In this document: positions 17,026-26,073 of the stretch, piece after piece
Layout: the number at the start of each line of letters is the position of its first letter
Position numbering within the stretch: position 1 is the first letter of the stretch
NCBI RefSeq assembly: GCF_030651495.1
Contig: NZ_JAUSFI010000054.1
Location: 1 to 49,893, forward strand
From: Undibacterium sp.
Lineage (GTDB): Bacteria; Pseudomonadota; Gammaproteobacteria; Burkholderiales; Burkholderiaceae_D
Direction: 5' to 3'
DNA length: 49,893 nt
Position numbers and translations under genes: made by a program
The notes under the pieces: model-generated
Told to the model about the DNA's origin: nothing
Seen by the model: only the letters and a program-made list of their open reading frames with translations
Databases searched by the model: none

Positions 17026-18450
17026 TTAAGCCGGGACCGATTTTCGGCTCAATTGCGGCAGCAAAGACCCGAGCAACATTCCGCTTATACTCATTAAAAC
17101 ACCGATTAACTGCGGTGGCCACAAGCCGTCCGGCGCCTGATATTCGAGAAAAATCCAAGAAGTCAGCCCGAAGAAAATCGATGCTAGCGCGCCTTGCGTG
17201 GTCGCCCGCTTCCAGTACAAACCGAATGCGAGGGGCACAAAGGCCGCCACCAGCGTGACTTTATAGGCATTTTCTACCATCTTATAAATGCTCGATTCAG
17301 TGTGCATGGCAAACAGGGTCACGATTGCCGTAAATAGCAACACCACCGTGCGCATCATGAATAAAAATTCCTGATCACTTTGCTTGGGAAACAAGGGCTT
17401 CAGGATGTTTTCAGAAAAAGTCACCGAGGGTGCCAGCAGCGTAGCACTGGCGCAACTCTTAATTGCAGACAATAAAGCACCAAAAAACATCACTTGCGCC
17501 AGCATCGGCACCTTGGTCATGATCAGGGTAGGCAAAATCAACTGTGGATCTTTATCAATCAAGCCTGCCACCATTTTCGGGTCTATCAGGGTTGCCGAAT
17601 ACGCCAGAAACATCGGGATAAAAGCAAAACAAAAATACAAGACGCCGCCTAGTACTGACGCATTGCGCGCGATGGTTTCATTTTTGGAAGAAGCCACGCG
17701 CTGAAACACGTCCTGCTGCGGTATCGAGCCCAGCATCATGGTAATCCAGGCCGCAAAAAACCAGAGCGACTCTCGCACAGTCGGTGCCGGCCAAAAATCG
17801 AGTTTACCTGCGTTGGCAGCATGTGCGATCACGCTACCCGCCCCGCCGACCATATCCGACACTTCCCAGCCTATGTACAACATGCCGACGACGATGATAA
17901 TCATCTGCAAAAAATCGGTAATGGCGACCGACCACATACCGCCCATCAAGGTATAAATCAACACACTCGCGGCACCGATCATCATGCCGGTCTCCATACT
18001 CAAATAACCGCCGGAGACCACATTAAACACCAAACCCAAAGCCTTAATCTGTGCGGCAACCCACCCTAGATACGACACCACGATACACAAGGTCACTAAC
18101 ACTTCAACGGTCCGGCCAAACTTGTTACGGTAGTAGTCACCTATCGTCAGCAAGTTCATCCGGTACAGCGGACGGGCAAAAAATAAGCCGACCAGCACCA
18201 GGCACAAAGAAGAACCGAAGGGATCAGCCACCACGCCGCGCAAGCCCTCCTTCAAAAAAGTGGATGAAATCCCCAGCACCGCCTCAGAGCCAAACCAGGT
18301 CGCAAATACCGTCGCGGTCACTACCGACATGGGCAAAGAGCGCCCTGCCAGCGCAAAATCTTTGGAATTATTGACATAGCGGGCGGCATACAAGCCTATG
18401 CCCACAGAAATAACCCAATATAAAACGACGAACCAGAGAAGTGTGTGCAT
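17026..18450 (-). CDS. Sodium:solute symporter family protein
   Basis: A 474-residue integral membrane transporter of the SSS/SLC5 family with about 13 transmembrane helices. Family signatures include FALAGRSLPM near the N-terminus, TLMGGMWSVAITDFLQ and a SIPQQDVFQRV segment. The start is ATG 18450, or TTG 18465 with AGG upstream. The solute cannot be inferred; no enzyme or sensor gene is linked. The gene stands alone, with a 331-bp upstream gap that holds a palindromic repeat. Confidence 0.88.
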   Translation of the reverse strand: MHTLLWFVVLYWVISVGIGLYAARYVNNSKDFALAGRSLPMSVVTATVFATWFGSEAVLGISSTFLKEGLRGVVADPFGSSLCLVLVGLFFARPLYRMNLLTIGDYYRNKFGRTVEVLVTLCIVVSYLGWVAAQIKALGLVFNVVSGGYLSMETGMMIGAASVLIYTLMGGMWSVAITDFLQMIIIVVGMLYIGWEVSDMVGGAGSVIAHAANAGKLDFWPAPTVRESLWFFAAWITMMLGSIPQQDVFQRVASSKNETIARNASVLGGVLYFCFAFIPMFLAYSATLIDPKMVAGLIDKDPQLILPTLIMTKVPMLAQVMFFGALLSAIKSCASATLLAPSVTFSENILKPLFPKQSDQEFLFMMRTVVLLFTAIVTLFAMHTESSIYKMVENAYKVTLVAAFVPLAFGLYWKRATTQGALASIFFGLTSWIFLEYQAPDGLWPPQLIGVLMSISGMLLGSLLPQLSRKSVPA

Positions 18451-18781
18451 GAAGGTGGCTGACAAAAATGCCTATCAAATCAATAAAAATTGCCTGAAAC
18501 AATGTGCTGCGGCCATTATAGCGACAAGTTAGCGGCAAGTTAATCGGCTTGAATCGTTGCGCAAAAAAACACATGATTGCTGACAGGCATAGCGGCCAAC
18601 ACGCATTTTTTGATCAAGCACCCCTGCCAGCGCGCATATTCCATGCGGGTTTGCAGGCAGATGCCTTGGAGAGGCGCATGGGATATGCGCGAGCGAAGGG
18701 GTGCTTTTTCATATTAGAAATGGTGCGAAGTAAACGTCAACCGATGACACGCCATCCCGGAACAACAGCGCGGTCAGGCGG
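18451..18781. other. 331-bp intergenic region between symporter and helicase genes
   Basis: This gap holds the second copy of the dispersed palindrome (18616-18706) and otherwise only the upstream region of the symporter gene. No RNA gene or further ORF is supported. Confidence 0.6.
18616..18706 (+). repeat. Dispersed palindromic element, copy 2, with outer stem and T-run
   Basis: Inner arms GCGCATATTCCATGCG (18632-18647) and CGCATGGGATATGCGC (18675-18690) differ from perfect pairing by one base (a G-U pair in RNA). An additional outer stem AAGCACCCCT (18616-18625) / AGGGGTGCTT (18697-18706) is perfect and runs into TTTTT on the plus strand. The 59-bp core has the same length and orientation as copy 3, with 28 identical bases from 18627 on. 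Lies 76 bp downstream of the helicase stop codon. Confidence 0.88.
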
Positions 18782-21238
18782 CTAATAATCGCGGCTGCGC
18801 AGCCATTGGGCAAACGGCAACGCCTCTTGCCCCGGTTTTAAATAAAACACTTTTCTGGAAAAATCCCAGTGTGCGCCTAAGGCTTTCGCCACGGCCCAGT
18901 CATCGCCATTGGCTTTGAATTCGATACGGGCAGCCGCGCCAACCTGGCTGGCGTTTCTTTCGAGCGCCGCATCGGCACGCGCCCTGGTGCCATTGATCTT
19001 CATGCGAGCAATATATGCACTGCGCAAACTCTCGTCTTTAGGGCTGACCAGGGTCAGGCAAGACTTGGCCCGGGTAGCCGCCACATAAAACAGGTTTTCC
19101 TCTTCTTTGGGATCGGCGCGGGCAAATGGAAATTCATTTTTTTCCAGGAATGGCAGAATCACATGATCGAATTCTTTTCCTTTTGAATTAGCCACGCACT
19201 CCAGCAACACCGCATGCTTGCTTTTTCGCGTCGAGATAAACGCATCGGCCTGGCCTATCCACTCAGAAAACTGGCGCAAATTCATTTGCATTTTTTCTGC
19301 GGCAGAAATAAACCCCGCTACCGACTTGGTCACCACCGCGGCATCGTAGGGATGCACATACAGACGCTTGGCCAGCGCCTCAATATCCATCAACTGGCAA
19401 ATTTGCCGCAACACCACACCGGCCGGTGCGTCAGCGTCAAGGCTCTCCACATAGCGCACCACCTTCGCCATGCGTTGCCTGACATCTTTGGCGGTGACGT
19501 TCTCTAAATACAGTAGCAAAGTGAGCAGGCTATTGCGCAGGCTTTGCCACAGCGTATCGGGTGACAGCTCCATGATGCGGCTTTCCAGGTAGTGTGCCAT
19601 TGCCCCCAGCTGTTTTTCGACTTCCGCCAATACCTGAGACTGTTGTGACTCGGCGCTATGCTGATCGACGCCAGCCAGGAAATCACTGATGCCAGACAGC
19701 TGCTGCCGCAATTCACCCAGTACCTGCTCGGCTGGCTTGGTGGCTCTTGCCGTTTGCAGGGCATCCACCAAAGCGGCGATCTTGTCGCGCACTTCTTTCG
19801 AGGCGCTGTGAGCAACCCGGGCAGAAAAAAACCAGCTCAGCGTTTCAGGGTCATCGACCACGGTTTGCCTGAATTGATCCATCTTTTCTTCACGCGCTAA
19901 AGTCACTTCGGCAAAAATCACCAGCGCGTCAAAAATATCCGCCCTGATTTTCTTCGATTGCACACTGGCAAAATTTTTCAGCGCGATCGCGATCATGCCG
20001 CGCAGAAAAAGAATTTCTTCGCGCTGCAGATAGCCCTTCATCTCTATGGTCCGATAATCGATGTCGGCTTGCATCAGGGCATTTTCAATCGCGATCGACT
20101 GATGCTTGTCGCGAATTAAAATGGCGCAGCCATCCATCGGTTGCTTGGATTTTTTCCAGCGCTGCAGCGCCTTGACGACCTGGTCGGCGCAACTCGCGCC
20201 TTCGGCATCGTCGTACAACAGTTGATTGATCTCGGTGCGTAACGACAAGCTGGAATCAACCGGTTTTGCTTTAAACTCTGCCATCGCGTAAGCCAGATGC
20301 GGGCCGTGGCGATAACTATACGTCAGCGGATAAAAAGCCGTCGCGGGATAACTGGCGCGAAAGCGGCTATTCATATATTCTTCGCTGGCGCCGAGCTTGG
20401 AATGGATCACCTGATCCTTGTCACCGGCGCCGACAAAATAACTGTAATTGGGATCAATCAAGTGCTGCAAAATCCGGAACGAGGCTTCGTTCAGGTCGTG
20501 CAATTCATCACAGATGATTAAGCGATAGCGCGGCAATAATGGCTGGATGGACGGATCTGAACCCAGCATGCGCGCCAGATCGTAAGTAGCGTCAAACGGC
20601 CCGCGAAAGTAGGCAGTATCATCATTGCCGAGGCGAATATGTTCATATTCGATGGTGGCGAGATATTCGGATAACTGCACGCCGAGCTGCTCGCTGATTT
20701 CATCGACTTCCTGGTACTCAAAATCGCCCTGCAAAGCCATCTTGGCTTTCAGCTCTAATTGCGCATGAATAAACTGACTGATCGCCAGGTTATGCGTCTG
20801 GATCTCGAGGAAATCGACTTTCCCGGTATAGTGGTCGCTGACATTTTCCAGCGCCGCAACCACATATTCTTTCAGGTCTTTACTTTGCGGTAAGGATGGC
20901 ACACGCCGAGACTCAATTTTTTCCAATAACTCACTGGCAAAATCATCGAAAGTCGCCACATGCACGCGGGCCGCGGTCGCATACGGAATGCCGATATCGA
21001 GCAGGCGCTTTTTCAGCACATCCCGCGCTTCCGGCGTAAATACCAAGGCCAAAATATTTTCCGGTTCAAGCTTGCGCGCTATCGCCTCGCCTATCCTGAA
21101 TGCCAGGGTCGTGGTTTTAGCCGCACCGGCATTGGCCTTGATGATGACGACCTTGTTCTTCGACAATTGGATATGGGCTTGCTCATCCGTCGGAATCAGA
21201 TCCTTGGGAACAAACCGTGCGGCATCAATTTTTATCAT
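18782..21238 (-). CDS. UvrD/Rep-like superfamily 1 helicase with C-terminal DUF5710-like module
   Basis: An 818-residue SF1A helicase. Readable motifs in order: Q motif area PTDEQAHIQ, Walker A IKANAGAAKTTTL, Walker B LIICDELHDL, motif III GAGDKDQVIHSKLGA, motif IV TYSYRHGP, motif V NSKGKEFDHVILP and motif VI ENLFYVAATRAK. Walker A has Ala where almost all UvrD-type proteins have the Gly preceding Lys (GAAKT instead of GxGKT). A long helical insertion (about 440-650) separates motifs IV and V. The last 40 residues (DDWAVAKALGAHWDFSRKVF) resemble DUF5710, a small module also found in phage and plasmid DNA-processing proteins. ATG 21238 is preferred over GTG 21265, neither with a strong ribosome binding site. 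Flanked by two direct copies of a palindromic repeat. Role in repair or defence is unknown. Confidence 0.85.
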   Translation of the reverse strand: MIKIDAARFVPKDLIPTDEQAHIQLSKNKVVIIKANAGAAKTTTLAFRIGEAIARKLEPENILALVFTPEARDVLKKRLLDIGIPYATAARVHVATFDDFASELLEKIESRRVPSLPQSKDLKEYVVAALENVSDHYTGKVDFLEIQTHNLAISQFIHAQLELKAKMALQGDFEYQEVDEISEQLGVQLSEYLATIEYEHIRLGNDDTAYFRGPFDATYDLARMLGSDPSIQPLLPRYRLIICDELHDLNEASFRILQHLIDPNYSYFVGAGDKDQVIHSKLGASEEYMNSRFRASYPATAFYPLTYSYRHGPHLAYAMAEFKAKPVDSSLSLRTEINQLLYDDAEGASCADQVVKALQRWKKSKQPMDGCAILIRDKHQSIAIENALMQADIDYRTIEMKGYLQREEILFLRGMIAIALKNFASVQSKKIRADIFDALVIFAEVTLAREEKMDQFRQTVVDDPETLSWFFSARVAHSASKEVRDKIAALVDALQTARATKPAEQVLGELRQQLSGISDFLAGVDQHSAESQQSQVLAEVEKQLGAMAHYLESRIMELSPDTLWQSLRNSLLTLLLYLENVTAKDVRQRMAKVVRYVESLDADAPAGVVLRQICQLMDIEALAKRLYVHPYDAAVVTKSVAGFISAAEKMQMNLRQFSEWIGQADAFISTRKSKHAVLLECVANSKGKEFDHVILPFLEKNEFPFARADPKEEENLFYVAATRAKSCLTLVSPKDESLRSAYIARMKINGTRARADAALERNASQVGAAARIEFKANGDDWAVAKALGAHWDFSRKVFYLKPGQEALPFAQWLRSRDY

Positions 21239-21298
21239 GCGAGGTCCAGAATGTTGACTTGGCACAGAAGCGGCGCAAAGTTTTCACAGGCACCTGCC

Positions 21299-21362
21299 CC
21301 AGCGCGCATATTCCATGCGGGTTTGCGGGCAGTATGGCTGGAAAGGCGCATGGCGTATGCGC
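21299..21362 (+). repeat. Dispersed palindromic element, copy 3
   Basis: Inner arms GCGCATATTCCATGCG (21304-21319) and CGCATGGCGTATGCGC (21347-21362), two mismatches in 16 pairs, 59 bp end to end as in copy 2 and in the same orientation. The loop shares GGGTTTGC and GGCAG with copy 2 and ATGGCTGGA with copy 1. It lies between the helicase start and the TPMT-type gene's stop. Confidence 0.87.
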
Positions 21363-21406
21363 GTCCGGCCGGCCTGCTTTTGAATTTACATAACCGAAGA
21401 AAAATC

Positions 21407-21427
21407 CGGCTAGCGGCTAGCTAGCCG
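21407..21427. repeat. Short inverted repeat over the methyltransferase stop codon
   Basis: CGGCTAGC (21407-21414) and GCTAGCCG (21420-21427) form a perfect 8-bp stem with loop GGCTA. The stop codon of the TPMT-type gene (21410-21412) is inside the stem. No T-run follows. Confidence 0.5.
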
Positions 21428-22027
21428 ACGCCAGACTTGCCAGCGCTCTTTACCGATAAACACCGGGATAGAATCCACCACGGCACTGTCTTCCAGCAAT
21501 TCAAAATACGGTGAAATAAGGGCCTGCAAGTCATCTGAACTCATACTAAACGGCGGCCCTTTAAGCGAGCGCTCCGGGCTATTGTCCGTATAAAAAAAGC
21601 CCGCCAGTAAAGCGCCGGCCGGCAACAGCGCAGCCCAGCGCTGCACAATCTCAGGACGCATGGCGGCAGGCAAGGCACACAAAAACGCCCGCTCATAAAT
21701 CAGTCCCAATGTATGGGCCGGCTGATACTGGAAAAAATCAGCCTGTATGACATGCTGGCCCCACTCGCCTATCGCTGCCTTGGCACTGGCGACCGCCGCC
21801 GGAGAAAAATCAATCGCCGTGACATCCCAGCCAGACTGCGCCAGAAAAGCGGCTTCATAACCGATGCCGCAACCGGGTATCAGGGTCACCAGAGGCTGCG
21901 CAGCCTTGGCGACAAAATCGCGCAAAGCCTGCGGCACGCCGCCTTTATCCCAGGGAGTGAACTGCGCTTCAAAACGCTGATCCCAAAAACCTGGCTGCAT
22001 CGGATCTTTACTGGGGAATTTTTGCAT
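21410..22027 (-). CDS. Thiopurine S-methyltransferase (TPMT) family methyltransferase
   Basis: A 205-residue SAM-dependent methyltransferase. The TPMT-family N-terminus (FWDQRFEAQFTPWDKGGVPQ), SAM motif LIPGCGIGYEAAFL, and the acidic VTAIDFS strand are clear. Bacterial TPMT-like enzymes act on sulfur, selenium or tellurium compounds and on chloride-dependent substrates in some families; the substrate here is not determined. It follows ubiB directly (17 bp) and may be part of the same transcript. Confidence 0.87.
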   Translation of the reverse strand: MQKFPSKDPMQPGFWDQRFEAQFTPWDKGGVPQALRDFVAKAAQPLVTLIPGCGIGYEAAFLAQSGWDVTAIDFSPAAVASAKAAIGEWGQHVIQADFFQYQPAHTLGLIYERAFLCALPAAMRPEIVQRWAALLPAGALLAGFFYTDNSPERSLKGPPFSMSSDDLQALISPYFELLEDSAVVDSIPVFIGKERWQVWRRLASR

Positions 22028-22044
22028 TTTCTCTATCCGTGCAA

Positions 22045-23604
22045 TTAATATTCGACGAAATGAAACAGAAATTGCGCCAACAAGACACCGGCGACCATGC
22101 CGCCAGCAAAATAGATGATGGTCCGCAGCAGGCGATTAGTGGCGCGTTGTTCGATCAGCAAAGCGTTCAGCATGGCGTTGTTCTGTGCCGGCTCAGCCGC
22201 GCGCGTCAGCGCTTGATGTGCCAGCCGTGGCAATTGCGGAAAAATATGGCTGTAGCGTGGTGCTTCCGCTTTCAGCTTATCGAATAAGCCGCGCCAGCCG
22301 ATCTGCTCTGTCATCCAGCGCTCCAGATAAGGTTTGGCGGTTTTCCAGAGATCCAGATTGGGATCAAGTTGCCGCCCGAGCCCTTCGATATTAAGCAAAG
22401 TTTTTTGCAGCAATACCAACTGCGGTTGCACCTCGACGTTGAAACGGCGTGAAGTCTGAAACAATCTGAGCAAAACCTGGCCAAAGGAAATATCTTTCAG
22501 AGGGCGATCAAAAATCGGTTCGCAACAGGCGCGTACTGCGGCTTCCAGCTCATCTACCCGCGTATCTATCGGGGCCCAGCCCGATTCGATATGCGCTTCT
22601 GCCACCCGTTTGTAATCACGGCGGAAAAATGCCAGGAAATTCTGCGACAGATAGTCTTTATCAAAATCATTGAGGGTGCCGACGATGCCAAAATCGAGCG
22701 CAATATAACGGCCAAAGGTGGCGGGGTCGGTCGAGACTAAAATATTCCCCGGATGCATGTCGGCATGAAAAAAACCGTCGCGAAAAATCTGCGTAAAAAA
22801 AATCGTCACGCCATCGCGCGAGAGCTTCTCCAGATCGACGCCGGCTTCGCGTAATTTATCTAGCTGGGAAATCGGGATGCCTTTCATGCGCTGCATCACA
22901 ATCACCGACGACGAGCAATAATCCCAGTACATTTCCGGCACCAGCAGCAAATCGGATTCGGCAAAATTGCGCCGCAACTGGCTGCCATTGGCCGCCTCGC
23001 GCATCAGGTCGAGTTCGTCATGCAGATATTTATCAAACTCAGCCACCACTTCTTTTGGCTTCAGGCGTTTACCGTCCGGCCACAGAAACTCCAACCAGCC
23101 CGCAGCGATTTGCATCAGCGCCACATCATTGTCGATGGCCGCCTTCATACCCGGGCGCAGCACCTTTACGGCCGCCTCGCGCCCATCTTTCAGGGTGGCA
23201 AAATGGACTTGAGCAATCGAGGCCGACGCCACCGGAACCCGTTCAAAACTGGCGAACAATTGATCCGGATGCGCGCCCAGCGATTTCACGATTTGCGCAA
23301 TCGCCAGATCGGTATCGAAGGCCGGCACCCTATCCTGCAACCTGGCCAGCTCGTCGGCGATATCCGGCGGCATCAGATCGCGCCGCGTGGATAAAACCTG
23401 GCCAAATTTGACGAAGATAGGGCCGAGGTCTTCCAGCGCCTTACGCAGGCGTTCACCGCGTGGTGCAGATAAATCACGCCAAAACAACAGCGACTCGATC
23501 AGGCGGGCGGTACGCGGTACCGGCAAGCCGGACATGGCAATTTCATCAATCCCGTAACGCACGGCAACCCGGATAATTTTCAGCAGTCTTAAAAATTTCA
23601 GCAC
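22045..23604 (-). CDS. ubiB: Ubiquinone biosynthesis accessory factor UbiB (ADCK-type atypical kinase)
   Basis: A 519-residue member of the UbiB/ADCK/COQ8 family. The KxGQ signature ([17 protein letters not shown]) is present, followed by the nucleotide loop SASIAQVH in place of a P-loop, the catalytic loop HADMHPGN and the metal-binding LDFGIVG. Two C-terminal transmembrane helices (about 480-519) anchor it to the inner membrane. UbiB is required for ubiquinone synthesis through ATPase activity. It follows ubiJ by 3 bp, in the typical ubiE-ubiJ-ubiB order. Confidence 0.96.
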   Translation of the reverse strand: MLKFLRLLKIIRVAVRYGIDEIAMSGLPVPRTARLIESLLFWRDLSAPRGERLRKALEDLGPIFVKFGQVLSTRRDLMPPDIADELARLQDRVPAFDTDLAIAQIVKSLGAHPDQLFASFERVPVASASIAQVHFATLKDGREAAVKVLRPGMKAAIDNDVALMQIAAGWLEFLWPDGKRLKPKEVVAEFDKYLHDELDLMREAANGSQLRRNFAESDLLLVPEMYWDYCSSSVIVMQRMKGIPISQLDKLREAGVDLEKLSRDGVTIFFTQIFRDGFFHADMHPGNILVSTDPATFGRYIALDFGIVGTLNDFDKDYLSQNFLAFFRRDYKRVAEAHIESGWAPIDTRVDELEAAVRACCEPIFDRPLKDISFGQVLLRLFQTSRRFNVEVQPQLVLLQKTLLNIEGLGRQLDPNLDLWKTAKPYLERWMTEQIGWRGLFDKLKAEAPRYSHIFPQLPRLAHQALTRAAEPAQNNAMLNALLIEQRATNRLLRTIIYFAGGMVAGVLLAQFLFHFVEY

Positions 23605-23607
23605 ACT

Positions 23608-24189
23608 CTACGACCTTTCTAGTTTCTCGATGCGCTTCATAAGACGCTCTACATCATCACGACATTTGTTCACTTCTACGCCAAAAGCAGCGACCGCGGC
23701 GGGCCGTACCAGCATGGGATTTTCTTCCAAAAAATATTCGGCTAAATTCTCTTGAATATTTTGATGCGCCTGCTTGACGGTTTGCAGCAATGACTTCGCA
23801 CTCGACACCATGCGTACGGCAGCCACATCACCAAATAACTTGCTCAGGTCATCCTCAGCTTCCCAGCGCAGATGCTGGCTCAGATGAGAAATCGTGTTGG
23901 CAAAATCAGCATCGCCGTCCACTTTCACGTAAGCAAAAGCACGCTCCCTGTTTTGTGCGATGAGCGGCAAATCGGCGGGGTTAAGGCGGATAGTCACGTC
24001 AGCAACAGTCTCCGTGCCGGAGGCCTCCAGCAGGCCATCACCGGAGACTTTAAGGCGCAAGGAGAGCACCTGCACATCAATGCAGGCAATTTTTCCGGAG
24101 TGCTTCTGAAGTTTGCTTCTTGCCCATGTTTCTTGGGCCAGCAAATGATTCACGAAGAGAGCGAAGGTAGGGGAAAGTGAAATCATCAT
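23608..24189 (-). CDS. ubiJ: Ubiquinone biosynthesis accessory factor UbiJ (SCP2 domain)
   Basis: A 193-residue protein with an SCP2-type lipid-binding domain in the N-terminal half and a C-terminal coiled-coil-like helix (VNKCRDDVERLMKRIEKLE). UbiJ organises the Ubi metabolon and binds ubiquinone intermediates. ATG 24189 or the adjacent ATG 24186 is the likely start. A longer reading frame from 24210 begins inside the stem of the upstream terminator and is rejected. No Shine-Dalgarno sequence precedes the start: only the T-run of the terminator, which raises a question of expression. Confidence 0.9.
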   Translation of the reverse strand: MMISLSPTFALFVNHLLAQETWARSKLQKHSGKIACIDVQVLSLRLKVSGDGLLEASGTETVADVTIRLNPADLPLIAQNRERAFAYVKVDGDADFANTISHLSQHLRWEAEDDLSKLFGDVAAVRMVSSAKSLLQTVKQAHQNIQENLAEYFLEENPMLVRPAAVAAFGVEVNKCRDDVERLMKRIEKLERS

Positions 24190-24194
24190 TATAT

Positions 24195-24227
24195 AAAAAA
24201 AACCGCCCATCTAATCATGGGCGGTTT
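24195..24227 (-). terminator. Intrinsic terminator after the Tim44-like gene, abutting ubiJ
   Basis: AAACCGCCCAT (24200-24210) and ATGGGCGGTTT (24217-24227) pair perfectly over 11 bp with a 6-nt loop. On the minus strand an 8-T run follows directly (complement of the A-run at 24195-24202). The T-run ends 5 nt before the likely ubiJ start codon. Confidence 0.88.
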
Positions 24228-24309
24228 CAAGTTTAACAGCTTATTCCACACAGGAAGACTGTGCGCAATCAAACTAATTGCATCAAGGCGGTATATCGCA
24301 ACGATCGCA

Positions 24310-25224
24310 TTACAATTGTTGAATACCTGCCAATGTCCATCCGCCTTGGCCATTCAATGGCTTGGACAAATTCCATACCTCTTTAAACGCTTCAGCAGGG
24401 GCGTGTGGATCTTCCTTGATCATGCCGGTAAATTTAACGCTGGCCAGATGATCATTGCCAACCGTATCTAAACCCAGCAACTCGGCTTCGATCGACACGA
24501 CATCAGTCACATTGGCAGAAGCGCCACGCTCTTGAATTTGCATCTTAATCTCGGCATACATTTCTGGCGTAGTGAACTCGCGAATATCATTAATATCCGC
24601 TCTGTCCCATGCCGCCTGCAACCGAATAAAATAGGTTTTAGCGTTACGCAAGAAAGACGGCACATCAAAATCAGCTGGAATGTTCCAGCTACCCTGATTC
24701 GCCGCAGCAGATGCTGAACCACCCGAAGCTGCCTGAAAAGACTGCGGCTCGATACGCGAACCGATTTCAGGCAACGCGGTAGAAGGGACACCGGCATACG
24801 ACTGCTGAGAAAACGACGAAGGAGCCGAGCCACCTTTACGATTTTGATACATGCGATACAACAAAAATGCCGCACCAGCCAACAACAGCATTGGCAAAAT
24901 AGAACCCAATGCACTGGCTAATCCGCCCCCCATCCCCATCGATGAGAACATGGCACCCAGCAAGGCACCGCCGACCAATCCGCCGACGATCCCTTTCCAA
25001 GGGCTAGCCGGCTTTGGCGGAACAGCGGCAGGTGCAGCAACCGGTGCCGCCGGTCTGGCTTGATTCATATTGCTGCCAGGGCTGGCAGGCGCGGCCTGAC
25101 GCGTCACGTTACTCGACTGACGACCGATAGAACCGCCACCGCCCAAGCGCTTGGCTTCTACATCACTCACGGTGATTGCCATGGCACTTGCGACCACCAT
25201 CATCGCGACTAAAAATTTCTTCAT
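24310..25224 (-). CDS. Tim44-like domain protein with N-terminal signal peptide
   Basis: A 304-residue protein. The start ATG 25224 follows AGGAGA by 8 nt; an upstream ATG at 25248 lacks one. A signal peptide (MKKFLVAMMVVASAMAITVS) is followed by a low-complexity Gln/Ala/Pro linker, a hydrophobic glycine-rich stretch (about 95-130), and a C-terminal Tim44-like domain (about 190-300; SFLRNAKTYFIRLQAAWDR). In mitochondria Tim44 tethers Hsp70 to the import pore, but bacterial versions have no proven role. It follows ubiE by 30 bp, an arrangement common in betaproteobacteria. Confidence 0.9.
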   Translation of the reverse strand: MKKFLVAMMVVASAMAITVSDVEAKRLGGGGSIGRQSSNVTRQAAPASPGSNMNQARPAAPVAAPAAVPPKPASPWKGIVGGLVGGALLGAMFSSMGMGGGLASALGSILPMLLLAGAAFLLYRMYQNRKGGSAPSSFSQQSYAGVPSTALPEIGSRIEPQSFQAASGGSASAAANQGSWNIPADFDVPSFLRNAKTYFIRLQAAWDRADINDIREFTTPEMYAEIKMQIQERGASANVTDVVSIEAELLGLDTVGNDHLASVKFTGMIKEDPHAPAEAFKEVWNLSKPLNGQGGWTLAGIQQL

Positions 25225-25254
25225 TTTCGATTCTCCTAAAATCTTCATTCTTGC

Positions 25255-25989
25255 TTACAACTTGATACCCGTGTGCAGGGCTGCCACACCAGCGGTTAAA
25301 TTGAAATACTCTACGCGTTCAAGGCCCGCTTCTTGCATCATCCCTTTCAAGGTTTCCTGATCAGGATGCATGCGTATCGATTCTGCCAGATAACGATAAC
25401 TCTCGGCATCATTGGCGATCTTCTTGCCTAACCAAGGCAATACCTTAAACGAGTATAAATCATAAGGTTTTTGCATGATTTCCGGCACTTTGGAAAACTC
25501 CAGCACCAACAACTTACCGCCCGGCTTTAACACTCTATGCATTTCTGCCAAGGCCTGATCCTTGTGCGTCATGTTGCGCAAACCAAACGCGACACTGACA
25601 CGGTCAAAATAATTATCAGGAAATGGCAGTTTTTCTGCGTCACACAGCAAGGTGGGGGTAATCAAGCCTTTATTCAAGAGCCGGTCGCGCCCTACCCGCA
25701 ACATGGACTCATTGATATCGGTATGCCACACTTCGCCGGTCTTGCCAGCCTGCTTGACAAACTCTTTGGCCAGATCACCGGTGCCACCGGCAATATCCAA
25801 TACTTTAAATCCAGGGCGGACACCGGCTTGAGCGATCGTAAAAATTTTCCAAACCCGGTGCAAGCCGGCCGACATCAAGTCGTTCATGACATCGTATTTG
25901 GCGGCAACGGAATGAAAAACTTCCGCCACTTTATGGACTTTTTGATCTTCTTCTACGGTAGTGTAGCCAAAATGGGTGGTATTGCTCAT
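25255..25989 (-). CDS. ubiE: Ubiquinone/menaquinone C-methyltransferase UbiE
   Basis: A 244-residue SAM methyltransferase that methylates the ring carbon in ubiquinone (and menaquinone) synthesis. It has the family-typical start [20 protein letters not shown], the SAM motif [30 protein letters not shown] and [15 protein letters not shown]. It is upstream of the Tim44-like gene, ubiJ and ubiB. Confidence 0.97.
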   Translation of the reverse strand: MSNTTHFGYTTVEEDQKVHKVAEVFHSVAAKYDVMNDLMSAGLHRVWKIFTIAQAGVRPGFKVLDIAGGTGDLAKEFVKQAGKTGEVWHTDINESMLRVGRDRLLNKGLITPTLLCDAEKLPFPDNYFDRVSVAFGLRNMTHKDQALAEMHRVLKPGGKLLVLEFSKVPEIMQKPYDLYSFKVLPWLGKKIANDAESYRYLAESIRMHPDQETLKGMMQEAGLERVEYFNLTAGVAALHTGIKL

Positions 25990-26073
25990 GGTCTAGCCCT
26001 TATGAATTTGTGCGCATTATAGTTCAAGCCTGTTTGCCGACCGAGTCAGAATAACTCAATGAACACACCGCGC

